This document shows positions 53,063 to 60,779 of a DNA stretch of 64,000 nucleotides, piece after piece. Below the pieces are notes generated by a model, which saw nothing but the letters and a program-made list of their open reading frames with translations, did no database searches and had not been told where the DNA came from. A program made the position numbers and the translations under genes. The stretch is from an uncultured Woeseiaceae bacterium (GTDB lineage: Bacteria > Pseudomonadota > Gammaproteobacteria > Steroidobacterales > Woeseiaceae): NCBI GenBank assembly GCA_945787845.1, contig CALZJH010000006.1, forward strand, positions 1-64,000. The letters run 5' to 3'. How positions within the stretch are numbered: position 1 is the first letter of the stretch; each line of letters begins with the position of its first letter.

Positions 53063-53479
53063 TTAACGGTCCCCGTACACGGATTCCAGGTGGCTAATCT
53101 GTTCAGCGGTCAGCAGGTTCTTGAGTCGAACGAGCATGGCCATCTGTTTCTTCTTGACCTGGTTCTCGGCCAGCAACGCCGTACTGGCATATTCCAGAAC
53201 CCTGTCCTCGTCGACGGGCGACTTGTCGAGCTCCAGCATGAGCGCCTGGTAGGCCTCCTGCATGTCCCACTCATGCTCGGCAACACCCGCCTGTACTTCC
53301 ACAACTGCGTCGCGAATTGCCGTGAACTGCTCCTTGCTTAAATCTAGCGCATCGCGATTTTCAAGAATGAGATTTGGTGCAAACAATTTGCCTTTGAATA
53401 CATCCTTGTTGTCCTGGGCCATCGCCACGCCAGTACACAGGCTGATCATCACCATCAGGCACAGAATTCCCCTCTTCAT
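53063..53479 (-). CDS. Spy/CpxP-like periplasmic helical protein
   Basis: 138 residues with a signal peptide (ILCLMVMISLCTGVAMAQ). The mature part is helical and has the LTxxQ signature twice in altered form: DLSKEQFTAIRDAV and LLTAEQISHLESV. Such proteins act as periplasmic chaperones or metal sensors (CpxP, Spy, ZraP). It overlaps the anti-sigma gene by 4 nt (ATGA), making it part of the ECF operon. It may be the periplasmic sensor arm for the ECF factor, as CnrX is for CnrY-CnrH. Confidence 0.82.
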   Translation of the reverse strand: MKRGILCLMVMISLCTGVAMAQDNKDVFKGKLFAPNLILENRDALDLSKEQFTAIRDAVVEVQAGVAEHEWDMQEAYQALMLELDKSPVDEDRVLEYASTALLAENQVKKKQMAMLVRLKNLLTAEQISHLESVYGDR

Positions 53480-53853
53480 AACAACGCTCCTTCTTCACTT
53501 CCGGTTGACTCGATGAGCACTGGAATATCCCGGTATATGTCAAATTGATGTTCAGGCAGCAGCACGTCACTCGGCGCCACCCAACTTGTGTTGTTCGCAA
53601 AGTCGTCGGGATCGACGAATTGCCAGTCGATTTCTGCAGGCCGCATCTGGGAGACCACGACGACGGCGATCAGCGCCAGGGAGGCCGCCAGGCTGCCCAG
53701 GGCCGTTATGCGTCTGCGCCCACGCTGCGCCGCCGCTTCCGCTGCGGCCCACGTCGTGTCGAAGTCCGGGACTCGCCCCGCTTCGGCCTCGCTCTGGCCC
53801 TGCTGCATTGCATCGCGCAACCTGCGCTCGCTGTCAGTCATGTCATTGTTCAT
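53476..53853 (-). CDS. Putative transmembrane anti-sigma factor
   Basis: 125 residues: a charged cytosolic head (about residues 1-48, TDSERRLRDAMQQGQSEAEA), one membrane helix (ITALGSLAASLALIAVVVVS) and a short periplasmic part. This layout, together with overlap of the sigma gene by 11 nt and of the Spy-like gene by 4, is that of an ECF anti-sigma factor. No zinc-binding ZAS motif is present. ATG 53853 is used; ATG 53841 is the alternative. Family assignment rests on context. Confidence 0.72.
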   Translation of the reverse strand: MNNDMTDSERRLRDAMQQGQSEAEAGRVPDFDTTWAAAEAAAQRGRRRITALGSLAASLALIAVVVVSQMRPAEIDWQFVDPDDFANNTSWVAPSDVLLPEHQFDIYRDIPVLIESTGSEEGALL

Positions 53854-54358
53854 TGGTCAACCTGCCCCGCAGTGCTTTCTTTGCGCGATCGTAATGAACA
53901 CGACCGGTTCCCGTTGTGACGCCCATGACGGCGGACGCTTCCTCAATCGTCATATCGCGGCAGAACACGAGCTCGACGATATCTCGCTGCCGCGCCGGCA
54001 GCGCCTGCACCGCGTTCCACAGCTCCCGATGCTCGCCCGGTTCCTCGGCCTGCACGACGTCTGCGTCGGATCCCGGCGCCACCTTGCCGAGCAGGCGCAT
54101 GCGTGCAGCCAGCCGGCGATAGCGATTGCGGGAGAGATTCTGCACAACGGCAAAGACGAAGGTCTTGAGCGACGATTCGCCGTCGAAACGCGCCTTACCC
54201 GTCAGTAATTCAACATAAGCCTGTTGCACAAGATCCTCCGCTGTCGCGTGGTCGAAATCGCAGCGGGAGAGGGCCCAGCCGAATACCTGGCCGTGCATGG
54301 CTTCCAGTGCCGATCGAGATACGTGCGGGTTGTTAACCAGGACATCGCTGTCTCTCAT
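53843..54358 (-). CDS. ECF sigma factor
   Basis: 171 residues from ATG 54358, chosen because GGGAGGGG stands just before it; a longer frame to 54406 lacks one. Region 2: FDHATAEDLVQQAYVELLTG, FDGESSLKTFVFAVVQNLSR. Region 4: LPARQRDIVELVFCRDMTIE, EASAVMGVTTGTGRVHYDRA. It heads sigma, anti-sigma, Spy-like, DUF1800, DUF1501, all within 31 nt of each other. It likely directs this operon's own expression; I found no clear promoter repeat. Confidence 0.92.
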   Translation of the reverse strand: MRDSDVLVNNPHVSRSALEAMHGQVFGWALSRCDFDHATAEDLVQQAYVELLTGKARFDGESSLKTFVFAVVQNLSRNRYRRLAARMRLLGKVAPGSDADVVQAEEPGEHRELWNAVQALPARQRDIVELVFCRDMTIEEASAVMGVTTGTGRVHYDRAKKALRGRLTNEQ

Positions 54359-54409
54359 ACCCCCTCCCGATATCTTGGTGGCACCTGGGCGGCGCTTATA
54401 TGACACGCG

Positions 54410-55963
54410 TCAGGCGCAATCCTCGACGGACGGTGCGAAGGCCGAGCTGCCCACACGGCAGCCCGCGGCTGTCAGGTGGAGCGTCATCGAGACAGATTCA
54501 TCGCAAGCAGCAGGCTGGAATACGAGGAGTATCGCGACGCCGTGCTCATCACGGTCGACCCGATCGCTGACGCCCGAATCGCACTCGACGACGAAACGAT
54601 CGTTGGCAAAAGCGCCGAGATCGTTGAGGCAATAGAAATAGGTCAGCACCTGCGCGCGAACACGGCGCGCCAGATTTTTGTCACTCGGCTCGAACACGGC
54701 CCACTGCGTCGCCGCTGACACGGTGCTGGCTATCTGCAGGCACATGCGTCGCACGGGCAGCTTCGCAAACTGGCGGTGCCCCTCGCTGCCACGCCCCATC
54801 GTGACCGAACCGGCGACGCGGCAACGGCGTGCGGCGCCGTCGACGATAACGTTGAGTCCTGCACGATTCAAAAGGTGCCGGTCTTCATCATCCAACTCGA
54901 CGGCTGGGTCAAGATGCCGCTGCAGACCCAGGCCCTGCTGGTCCAGCTCCTGCCACGGCCCGTAGGTGCGATCCTGCTTGCACAATAATCCGGCAATTGC
55001 ACCGCCGACCGGCCGCGCAATGTCGTCACTGCGTCGCTGCACCATGCGCGGAAAGTAGCTGAGCATGTTTGGACTCGCGTACCCCAGCTCACGCGTGCCG
55101 CGCACTGCCTGCCGCGGGGTTTCCCATTCGGCCCGGGGATCGACAATCAACATCGCGCGACGTTCGCGGCAATAGAGCTCGGCGGCGAGTATTGCCGCCG
55201 GACCGGTATCAATGCCTTTCCCGGGTGGCGGTAAATAGAGAATATCGAAATTGGGAGCCTGCTCCAGCGCGAACAGGCCGCTGCGGCTCTTGCGGGACCC
55301 GATAAGGTCATAGTCCGACAGTTCCGTCCCATCCGTACCGGCCTGTGCGTGATCGACGTAGGTCGAGCCGAATCGACCGCCGCCGTCAACCGTCGGCTCC
55401 GGTCGATGCATTGGCCAGGGTTGTTCAACACGTGCCAGCGTCGAGGTGAGCAATACATCGCCAACGAACTTCGCAGCGTCCTCTTCGTAGGACACCTTGC
55501 GAAACAATTCCTGGTCCTCAACGAGGCCCGTGCCCGGATTTACGCGTTGCAGTGTCAGGTTGAAGTGCGAGTCATCTTCTTCCTCATCAATGCCGTCGTA
55601 GTCAACAGCGGCACGGATGAACTCACTCGACCCCGGTTCGACCGCACGCAGCACGAGCGCGGACCCGCTCGCGGGTAGACAGATCATGGCGCCGCGCGCA
55701 TTGTTCGCAACGCGCACTATGTAAAGCTGCTTGCCGCCATGTTCGAAGAACTGTCTTACCGCCGGACCCAGGCTGGAACGCGACCAGACGTCGCCAAAGC
55801 GTCGGCGGAATTCGCCGAAATTCGTTACGAGGACGGGTGTATTGAGGGGACCACGAAGCGCACGGCCAACGAAGGCGGCCGTGGTCTCTGGCGACACATC
55901 GATGGGTTGATCCATCGCTGCGATTTCGGTGACCGTAATGCCGTGGTCAACTGCATCTGACAA
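54410..55963 (-). CDS. Orphan contractile-tail sheath protein
   Basis: 517 residues. The start TTG 55963 follows GGAGACAGG; a downstream ATG (Met17) is the alternative. N terminus: HGITVTEI, then SPETTAAFVGRALRGPLNTP, FGEFRRRFGD and FFEHGGKQLYIVRVANNA, which are hallmarks of phage/eCIS tail sheath proteins. Middle: NFDILYLPPPG and VDPRAEWETP. C terminus: FAKLPVRRMCLQIASTV, TQWAVFEPSDKNLARRVRAQ, and LGAFANDRFVVECD, matching the sheath C-terminal domain. No tube, baseplate, spike, ATPase or terminase gene adjoins it. It ends 51 nt upstream of an ECF sigma gene on the same strand. Confidence 0.88.
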   Translation of the reverse strand: MSDAVDHGITVTEIAAMDQPIDVSPETTAAFVGRALRGPLNTPVLVTNFGEFRRRFGDVWSRSSLGPAVRQFFEHGGKQLYIVRVANNARGAMICLPASGSALVLRAVEPGSSEFIRAAVDYDGIDEEEDDSHFNLTLQRVNPGTGLVEDQELFRKVSYEEDAAKFVGDVLLTSTLARVEQPWPMHRPEPTVDGGGRFGSTYVDHAQAGTDGTELSDYDLIGSRKSRSGLFALEQAPNFDILYLPPPGKGIDTGPAAILAAELYCRERRAMLIVDPRAEWETPRQAVRGTRELGYASPNMLSYFPRMVQRRSDDIARPVGGAIAGLLCKQDRTYGPWQELDQQGLGLQRHLDPAVELDDEDRHLLNRAGLNVIVDGAARRCRVAGSVTMGRGSEGHRQFAKLPVRRMCLQIASTVSAATQWAVFEPSDKNLARRVRAQVLTYFYCLNDLGAFANDRFVVECDSGVSDRVDRDEHGVAILLVFQPAACDESVSMTLHLTAAGCRVGSSAFAPSVEDCA

Positions 55964-56046
55964 ACCTGTCTCCGTACCTGGTCAGATAAGCGTGGGCCAA
56001 TACTAATTCATTCGCGCTACTCAATGCACTTCGATAATCTCGGGAT

Positions 56047-57117
56047 ATGAGTGATTCCTTGTCAGCGGCCTATCCCGAGCTCGGCAGACGCTTGCCCAAG
56101 CTACAGCTTGCCGATCTGCCGACACCGGTCGAACTCAAGGAGATACACACGCCGGCCGGAGTTCGACAAGTTGCGATCAAACGAGATGACATAAGCAGCC
56201 CCGTTTACGGCGGCAACAAAATTCGCAAACTCGACTATATTCTCCGGCGCGCGCTTGATCGAAACGCGACGCGCGTCGCGACCTTCGGCGCGGCCGGGTC
56301 CAATCATGCGTTGGCGACCGCGATACTCGCCAGGGAAATCGGCCTTGATTGCACTTGCTTTCTTACACACCAAAAATACTCGCCAAAAGTACCGCTCGCA
56401 CTGAATATGCACCGGCGCATCGGCACGGAGATCATTCGATTCGGTGGTTCGATTCCGACGTTGCCACTATTTCGGAAATACCTGCAAAACAGGAACACTT
56501 GGGTCGTCCCGCTCGGCGGGTCGAGCTGGCTGGGCGCGGTCGGTTTTGTCAATGCCGGGCTGGAGCTTGCGGAGCAGATCACGAGCGGCGAAGTGCCCTG
56601 CCCTGACCGGGTCTACATAGCTAACGGCACGATGGGCAGCACGGTCGGGCTCCTGCTGGGTCTCGCTGCAGTGGGCCTGAAAACCGCGGTTCATGCTGTG
56701 TGTGTGGTGGACGAACGATTCGGCAATCCGGAGATGCTCGGCCGCCTGATGCGAAAGACGGCAATGATGCTGAATCGCGTGGATGCGTCCTTTGATGTAG
56801 GAATCGCCGCCAGAACAAATCTCGCGTGGCGCGGCGACTTCCTGGCCGGCGGCTATGCCGCGTATGACGAGCAAACCGTGAAAGGCGTGGACGTGGCGAA
56901 GAACGAGCTCGGGCTAAGTCTTGAGACGACCTACACGGGCAAGGCCATGGCGGCAATGCTGCATGACCTGCAGCTGCCGGAATACGACGGGAAGACCTAC
57001 CTGTTCTGGAACACGCATAACTCGCGTGAGCTTCGGGTGACCAAGGACATGCCACCTTCGCTCGACAACATCCCGGACGAATTTTCACGATACTACGACG
57101 TAGATGGAGAAACCTGA
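56047..57117 (+). CDS. PLP-dependent D-cysteine desulfhydrase / ACC deaminase-like enzyme
   Basis: 356 residues of the tryptophan-synthase-beta fold. The PLP lysine is in YGGNKIRKLDYIL, with FGAAGSNHALATA as the phosphate-binding Ser/Asn loop and VYIANGTMGSTVGLLLGLAA as the glycine loop. Closest activity classes are D-cysteine desulfhydrase and 1-aminocyclopropane-1-carboxylate deaminase. GATAAT lies 8 nt before the ATG and no Shine-Dalgarno is seen, so the mRNA may be nearly leaderless. It overlaps the GST by one base (TGATG). Confidence 0.88.
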   Translation: MSDSLSAAYPELGRRLPKLQLADLPTPVELKEIHTPAGVRQVAIKRDDISSPVYGGNKIRKLDYILRRALDRNATRVATFGAAGSNHALATAILAREIGLDCTCFLTHQKYSPKVPLALNMHRRIGTEIIRFGGSIPTLPLFRKYLQNRNTWVVPLGGSSWLGAVGFVNAGLELAEQITSGEVPCPDRVYIANGTMGSTVGLLLGLAAVGLKTAVHAVCVVDERFGNPEMLGRLMRKTAMMLNRVDASFDVGIAARTNLAWRGDFLAGGYAAYDEQTVKGVDVAKNELGLSLETTYTGKAMAAMLHDLQLPEYDGKTYLFWNTHNSRELRVTKDMPPSLDNIPDEFSRYYDVDGET

Positions 57118-57731
57118 TGACCGATTACAAACTCACGTATTTCGATATGGACGGAGGACGTGCCGAACCTGTGCGCATCGCTTTTCACGCCGCGGGAATT
57201 GACTTTGACGATATTCGTATTTCGTTTTCCGATTTTGGAGAGATGCGGAAGAACTTCCGATTCACCTGCGTTCCCATACTCGAGATTGACGGCACAACAG
57301 TTACCCAGAGCAATGCGATGTGTCGATTCGTCGGGAAGAAGGCGGGGCTCTATCCCGAGGATGACCTGCAGGCAATGTATTGCGATGAAGCTCTCGGCGC
57401 GATCGAAGACCTGCTGCACGCCATAGTGCACACGTTCGGTCTCGAAGGTGACGCACTCAAGGAGGCGCGCAGGAATCTTGCCGACGGTTGGATAAGCGTA
57501 TACCTGGAAGGGCTGAAGGAAATGCTCGACCGCGGCGGCGACTATGTTGCTGACAATCGCCTGACCGTTGCCGATCTCAAGGTGAGTGGTATTACGCGCT
57601 GGCTCATGTCGGGCCAGCTCGATCATGTGCCTACGGACATTGTGGAACGCCTGGCGCCGAAACTAATCGCTCACGAGGAGCGCGTCGCGAACGACCCGCT
57701 TGTACTAGCCTACTACGGGGCACGCGGCTAG
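57117..57731 (+). CDS. Sigma-class-like glutathione S-transferase
   Basis: 204 residues. The N-terminal thioredoxin domain has the sigma/prostaglandin-D-synthase pattern YFDMDGGRAEPVRIAFHAAG (with Tyr at the usual catalytic position), VPILEIDG (cis-proline) and TQSNAMCRFVG. The C-terminal helical domain ends NRLTVADLKVSGITRWL. This class is more common in eukaryotes than in bacteria. Operon partner of the desulfhydrase-like gene. Confidence 0.9.
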   Translation: MTDYKLTYFDMDGGRAEPVRIAFHAAGIDFDDIRISFSDFGEMRKNFRFTCVPILEIDGTTVTQSNAMCRFVGKKAGLYPEDDLQAMYCDEALGAIEDLLHAIVHTFGLEGDALKEARRNLADGWISVYLEGLKEMLDRGGDYVADNRLTVADLKVSGITRWLMSGQLDHVPTDIVERLAPKLIAHEERVANDPLVLAYYGARG

Positions 57732-57762
57732 GGCGATTCAGGCGCCGGCGGCCTGCGCACGA

Positions 57763-58194
57763 CTACCCTGAGTCCGGAAGCTCGTAATCGTTGCGCTCCA
57801 ACGGATTGTCCGACAAGTACTGTACAAACTCCCAGTCATTACCGTCGGCATCGTAGAAGTACACGCGTTTCCGGTGCGGGTGCGTGTTCGGATACGTTGA
57901 GTCCCGGAAGCCGGCTGCGGCCAGCCTTTGTCGCAGCGCGTCAACGTCGTCGACTTCGTATCCGAGATGGTTGACACCCGGCTTACCGTCGTACGGCTTC
58001 CGACCCGGGTTCTGGTCAATGTTGGTTTCACTAAGGGCAATGTAGGTCTCGTCGGTTCCTATGTGCATCCAGCGAAGGCCGTCCGTGACGGCCTCACGGC
58101 GCACATGGAACTCGGGGAATGCTGCCTTCAGAAAGCGGACCGCGTCGTCAAAGTGGCGGACGTGCAGGTTTGCGTGTTCTAGTCGGATCATCAT
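57763..58194 (-). CDS. VOC-family (glyoxalase/bleomycin-resistance fold) protein
   Basis: 143 residues with two beta-alpha-beta-beta-beta units: RLEHANLHVRHFDDAVRFL begins the first, with metal ligand candidates His8 and a Glu; PGVNHLGYEVDDVDALRQRL begins the second (His), ending KRVYFYDADGNDWEFVQYL (Glu). This set of His/Glu is that of metal-dependent VOC enzymes. GGAGGG precedes paired ATGs. It is divergent from the XRE-cupin gene across 93 nt, which contain two palindromes. Confidence 0.88.
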   Translation of the reverse strand: MMIRLEHANLHVRHFDDAVRFLKAAFPEFHVRREAVTDGLRWMHIGTDETYIALSETNIDQNPGRKPYDGKPGVNHLGYEVDDVDALRQRLAAAGFRDSTYPNTHPHRKRVYFYDADGNDWEFVQYLSDNPLERNDYELPDSG

Positions 58195-58245
58195 TGGGCC
58201 CTCCTTTTCATGTGACGCAGTGTCAGTCCAGATGGTTATTGAAAC

Positions 58246-58280
58246 AACTAGATTGCTAGTTAAATAGCAAATTGCTATTT
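58246..58280. promoter_or_regulatory. Paired palindromic operators before the XRE-cupin regulator
   Basis: AACTAG-ATTG-CTAGTT (58246-58261) is directly followed by AAATAGCAA-A-TTGCTATTT (58262-58280), the latter a perfect 9-bp inverted repeat that ends 7 nt before the ATG. Both share the core TTGCTA. Their location between divergent genes fits autoregulation by the adjacent XRE protein. Confidence 0.65.
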
Positions 58281-58287
58281 TGCTGGC

Positions 58288-58836
58288 ATGACGGATATCA
58301 ACCGAAATCTCGCCGACAACATCCGTCGGCTACGCGTAGCGCGCAATATGTCGCAGCAGCAGATCGCCAGGCTGTCCGGCGTTCCCCGCCCCACGTGGGC
58401 AAGTCTCGAGACGGGTACTGCCAATCCGACGCTCGCTGTACTCAGCAAGGCCGCCAGTGCACTCAACGTTTCGATCGAAGAGCTGGTGGGACCGCCACGC
58501 AGTGAATTCGAATTTGTTCCCGCCGAAAAGGTGCGTGAACGCAAACGGCAAGATGCGAAGCTCAGGCCGTTGGTGCCTGAGACGCTGCCCGGCCTCGAAA
58601 TAACGCGCACGGAACTCGCGCCGGGCGGACGAATGGTCGGGGTTCCGCATAAGACGGGCACACGAGAATACCTGGCCTGCGAGCGCGGCCAGGTCGAGCT
58701 AGTTGCCGGTGGCGAACATCACTTGCTGAACGAGGGTGACATGCTGGTATTCAGGGGTGACCAACGGCACTCGTACCTGAATCCGAACAAGCGTCACGTG
58801 TCCGTTTCCATCTCCGTCGTCTGCTTCGCGAACTAG
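58288..58836 (+). CDS. XRE-family regulator with C-terminal cupin domain
   Basis: 182 residues. N-terminal helix-turn-helix (about residues 8-64: NIRRLRVARNMSQQQIARLS, LAVLSKAASALNVSIEEL) and a cupin domain at about 105-180 (EYLACERGQVELVAGGEHHL, GDMLVFRGDQRHSYLNPN) that would bind a small effector or metal. It likely controls the divergent VOC gene and itself through the two palindromes upstream. No clear Shine-Dalgarno between palindrome and ATG. Confidence 0.92.
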   Translation: MTDINRNLADNIRRLRVARNMSQQQIARLSGVPRPTWASLETGTANPTLAVLSKAASALNVSIEELVGPPRSEFEFVPAEKVRERKRQDAKLRPLVPETLPGLEITRTELAPGGRMVGVPHKTGTREYLACERGQVELVAGGEHHLLNEGDMLVFRGDQRHSYLNPNKRHVSVSISVVCFAN

Positions 58837-58931
58837 GCCACCAGAACCTGCTTTCAGGGGATTACGAGCAAGCCCCCTACAGTGTGACGCAGTTGCGGGG
58901 CGCAGAGGGCTCAGAGGGCTAATATTGCATA

Positions 58932-60239
58932 ATGTCTGCCGATGTCATTGCCCAAATTCTTGTTCTCGCCGCGGAAGCTGTGGTCGTCTGCGGCTTGGTT
59001 GTGTTCTTTTTTGGCCTCCGAAAGCGATTTGGCTATGCGCCGCTGTACGTGACCTTAGGCGGGTTTCAGTACCTGCAGACACTTTTGGCAGCCGCCCTGT
59101 ACATCGAGGTTTTCCCTGGCGTCAGCGTTAGCCCGGGTTCCGCGGTCTTGTTTACAGCCACGCTGTTCGCCGTATTGCTCGTCTATATCCGCGAAGACGC
59201 GGCGCAGACACGATCACTAATCGTCGGCATCGTATCCGCCAACCTGACGCTCAGCCTGTTTGTCGGACTTGCAACACTTCACCTGGACAGCGGTCTGCTG
59301 GTCGACACCGGGTACACGAGCGAACACCTGTTGACTTGGAACATGCGGGCGTTCGTCATCGGCACTGCAACGCTGATTCTGGATGTCGTCTTGATCATCG
59401 TGCTTTACGAGTTCTTCTTCCGATTATTTTCACGTTTCCTCATTGCGCGCATCCTTGCGGCCATGTTGACCGTCATCGCGTTTGACACCGTGCTGTTTGT
59501 GACGGCCACGTTCTACGGTAGCGATGATGTTTCGCGCATTCTCTTCGGCAGCCTGATCGGCAAGGCGGCGATAGGGGTTATCTACTCGGTAATGCTAAGC
59601 GGCTACCTGCTATTGACGCGGCCACACAAATCAGACGGCAGCGTGGTTCCGGAAAACTCCCATGATGTTTTTCACATCCTGACTTACAGGCAGCGCTACG
59701 AATTGCTTGAGGAAGAGTTTAAGCGTGATGGGCTGACCGGACTGTTCGATCGGCGTTTCTTCGACAAGAACATGTTGCGCGAATTGAATCGCGCGAAGCG
59801 GCTGTCGCACAGTCTGAACCTCGTGTTGCTTGACATCGACCATTTCAAGACGATCAACGACTCGCATGGACACAGTGTCGGCGACGAGATCATCAAGGCC
59901 CTTGCGGACAGCATGAAGACAGCCTTTCGTGCGGCCGACATCCCGTGTCGTTATGGGGGCGAGGAATTCGCGGTTATCATGCCAGACTCGTCCGTTGAAG
60001 CGGCATCGCTGGCGACCGAACGCCTGCAGTCAGAGTTTGCGGCCACATGCGCCGCCCGCAAATTACCTGGTGCCGGCAGTACGACGTTTACAGCCGGAAT
60101 CGCAAACTACCCGAAGGATGCGGATACCGTGGAAGACCTGATCGTTCGAGCTGACCAGCGACTGTATAAGGGAAAGGACGGCGGCCGAAATCAGGTGATG
60201 TTCGACACCGTCATTATGAAGGCGATGCGACCGCGTTAA
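58932..60239 (+). CDS. Membrane-anchored diguanylate cyclase (GGDEF)
   Basis: 435 residues. About seven membrane helices fill residues 5-235, then a GGDEF domain. The active site is RYGGEEF and the inhibitory site RAAD lies five residues before it, so both synthesis of c-di-GMP and product feedback are expected. DxLTGLFDRRFFDK starts the domain. The seven-helix sensory part has no named match that I recognise. AGAGGG lies about 13 nt before the ATG. Confidence 0.93.
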   Translation: MSADVIAQILVLAAEAVVVCGLVVFFFGLRKRFGYAPLYVTLGGFQYLQTLLAAALYIEVFPGVSVSPGSAVLFTATLFAVLLVYIREDAAQTRSLIVGIVSANLTLSLFVGLATLHLDSGLLVDTGYTSEHLLTWNMRAFVIGTATLILDVVLIIVLYEFFFRLFSRFLIARILAAMLTVIAFDTVLFVTATFYGSDDVSRILFGSLIGKAAIGVIYSVMLSGYLLLTRPHKSDGSVVPENSHDVFHILTYRQRYELLEEEFKRDGLTGLFDRRFFDKNMLRELNRAKRLSHSLNLVLLDIDHFKTINDSHGHSVGDEIIKALADSMKTAFRAADIPCRYGGEEFAVIMPDSSVEAASLATERLQSEFAATCAARKLPGAGSTTFTAGIANYPKDADTVEDLIVRADQRLYKGKDGGRNQVMFDTVIMKAMRPR

Positions 60240-60271
60240 GCATCGTTGGCGAATATCCGCCGCCGGTCCAG

Positions 60272-60748
60272 TCAAGCCTGGGGTTCTGCCGCTGACGGAA
60301 CCCGATCATGCGCCGCTTTTTGAAACATCCAGGCCGATAACAGCCATAGCGCGGCAAAAAACACGGTTAGTACCAGGACGTCCGCCGGCCAGCCCGGTCC
60401 GGAGGTGCCGAGACCCGCGGTTACGGCAATGACCGCAACCGCTACCTGTGCGATCGCCGTTGCAATCATTGCGCGCACCATGCCCACGGGCTGGAAACCT
60501 GCGAAGAACGCACTAATGATGCCAACCGCCAGCACACCGAAGAACATCAGGTTAGCGTCGTTATTCGAGCTCCCGATAATACCCACGGCACCGTTTACCC
60601 AGACAAGCAGGAACGCCGCCAGCAGCGCGATACCGACGCCAGCTCTATAGGCAGCATTTTCGGTCATGCGTCGCGCCAGCCAGAACGTACCGCCAACGCC
60701 CGCGAGGAGCCCACCGAATACCGCGAAATCGAGTACATCCCAGGACAT
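60272..60748 (-). CDS. Five-helix membrane protein of unknown function
   Basis: 158 residues with five predicted membrane helices (e.g. FAVFGGLLAGVGGTFWLA, AGVGIALLAAFLLVWVNGAV, LMFFGVLAVGIISAFFAGF, MVRAMIATAIAQVAVAVIAV, VLVLTVFFAALWLLSAWMF). The N-terminal MTENAAYRAGVGIAL is an element seen in small uncharacterised proteobacterial membrane proteins. Function unknown. It lies between a convergent GGDEF gene and the L,D-transpeptidase on the same strand. Confidence 0.72.
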   Translation of the reverse strand: MSWDVLDFAVFGGLLAGVGGTFWLARRMTENAAYRAGVGIALLAAFLLVWVNGAVGIIGSSNNDANLMFFGVLAVGIISAFFAGFQPVGMVRAMIATAIAQVAVAVIAVTAGLGTSGPGWPADVLVLTVFFAALWLLSAWMFQKAAHDRVPSAAEPQA

Positions 60749-60779
60749 GTCGTTCTCCTAATATTTGACGCTCACTGCG

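Noticed and set aside
54410-55963. Reading the sheath gene as part of a prophage remnant
   Set aside because: No integrase, attachment repeats, tRNA or other phage genes are visible on either side, and base composition looks like the neighbours.
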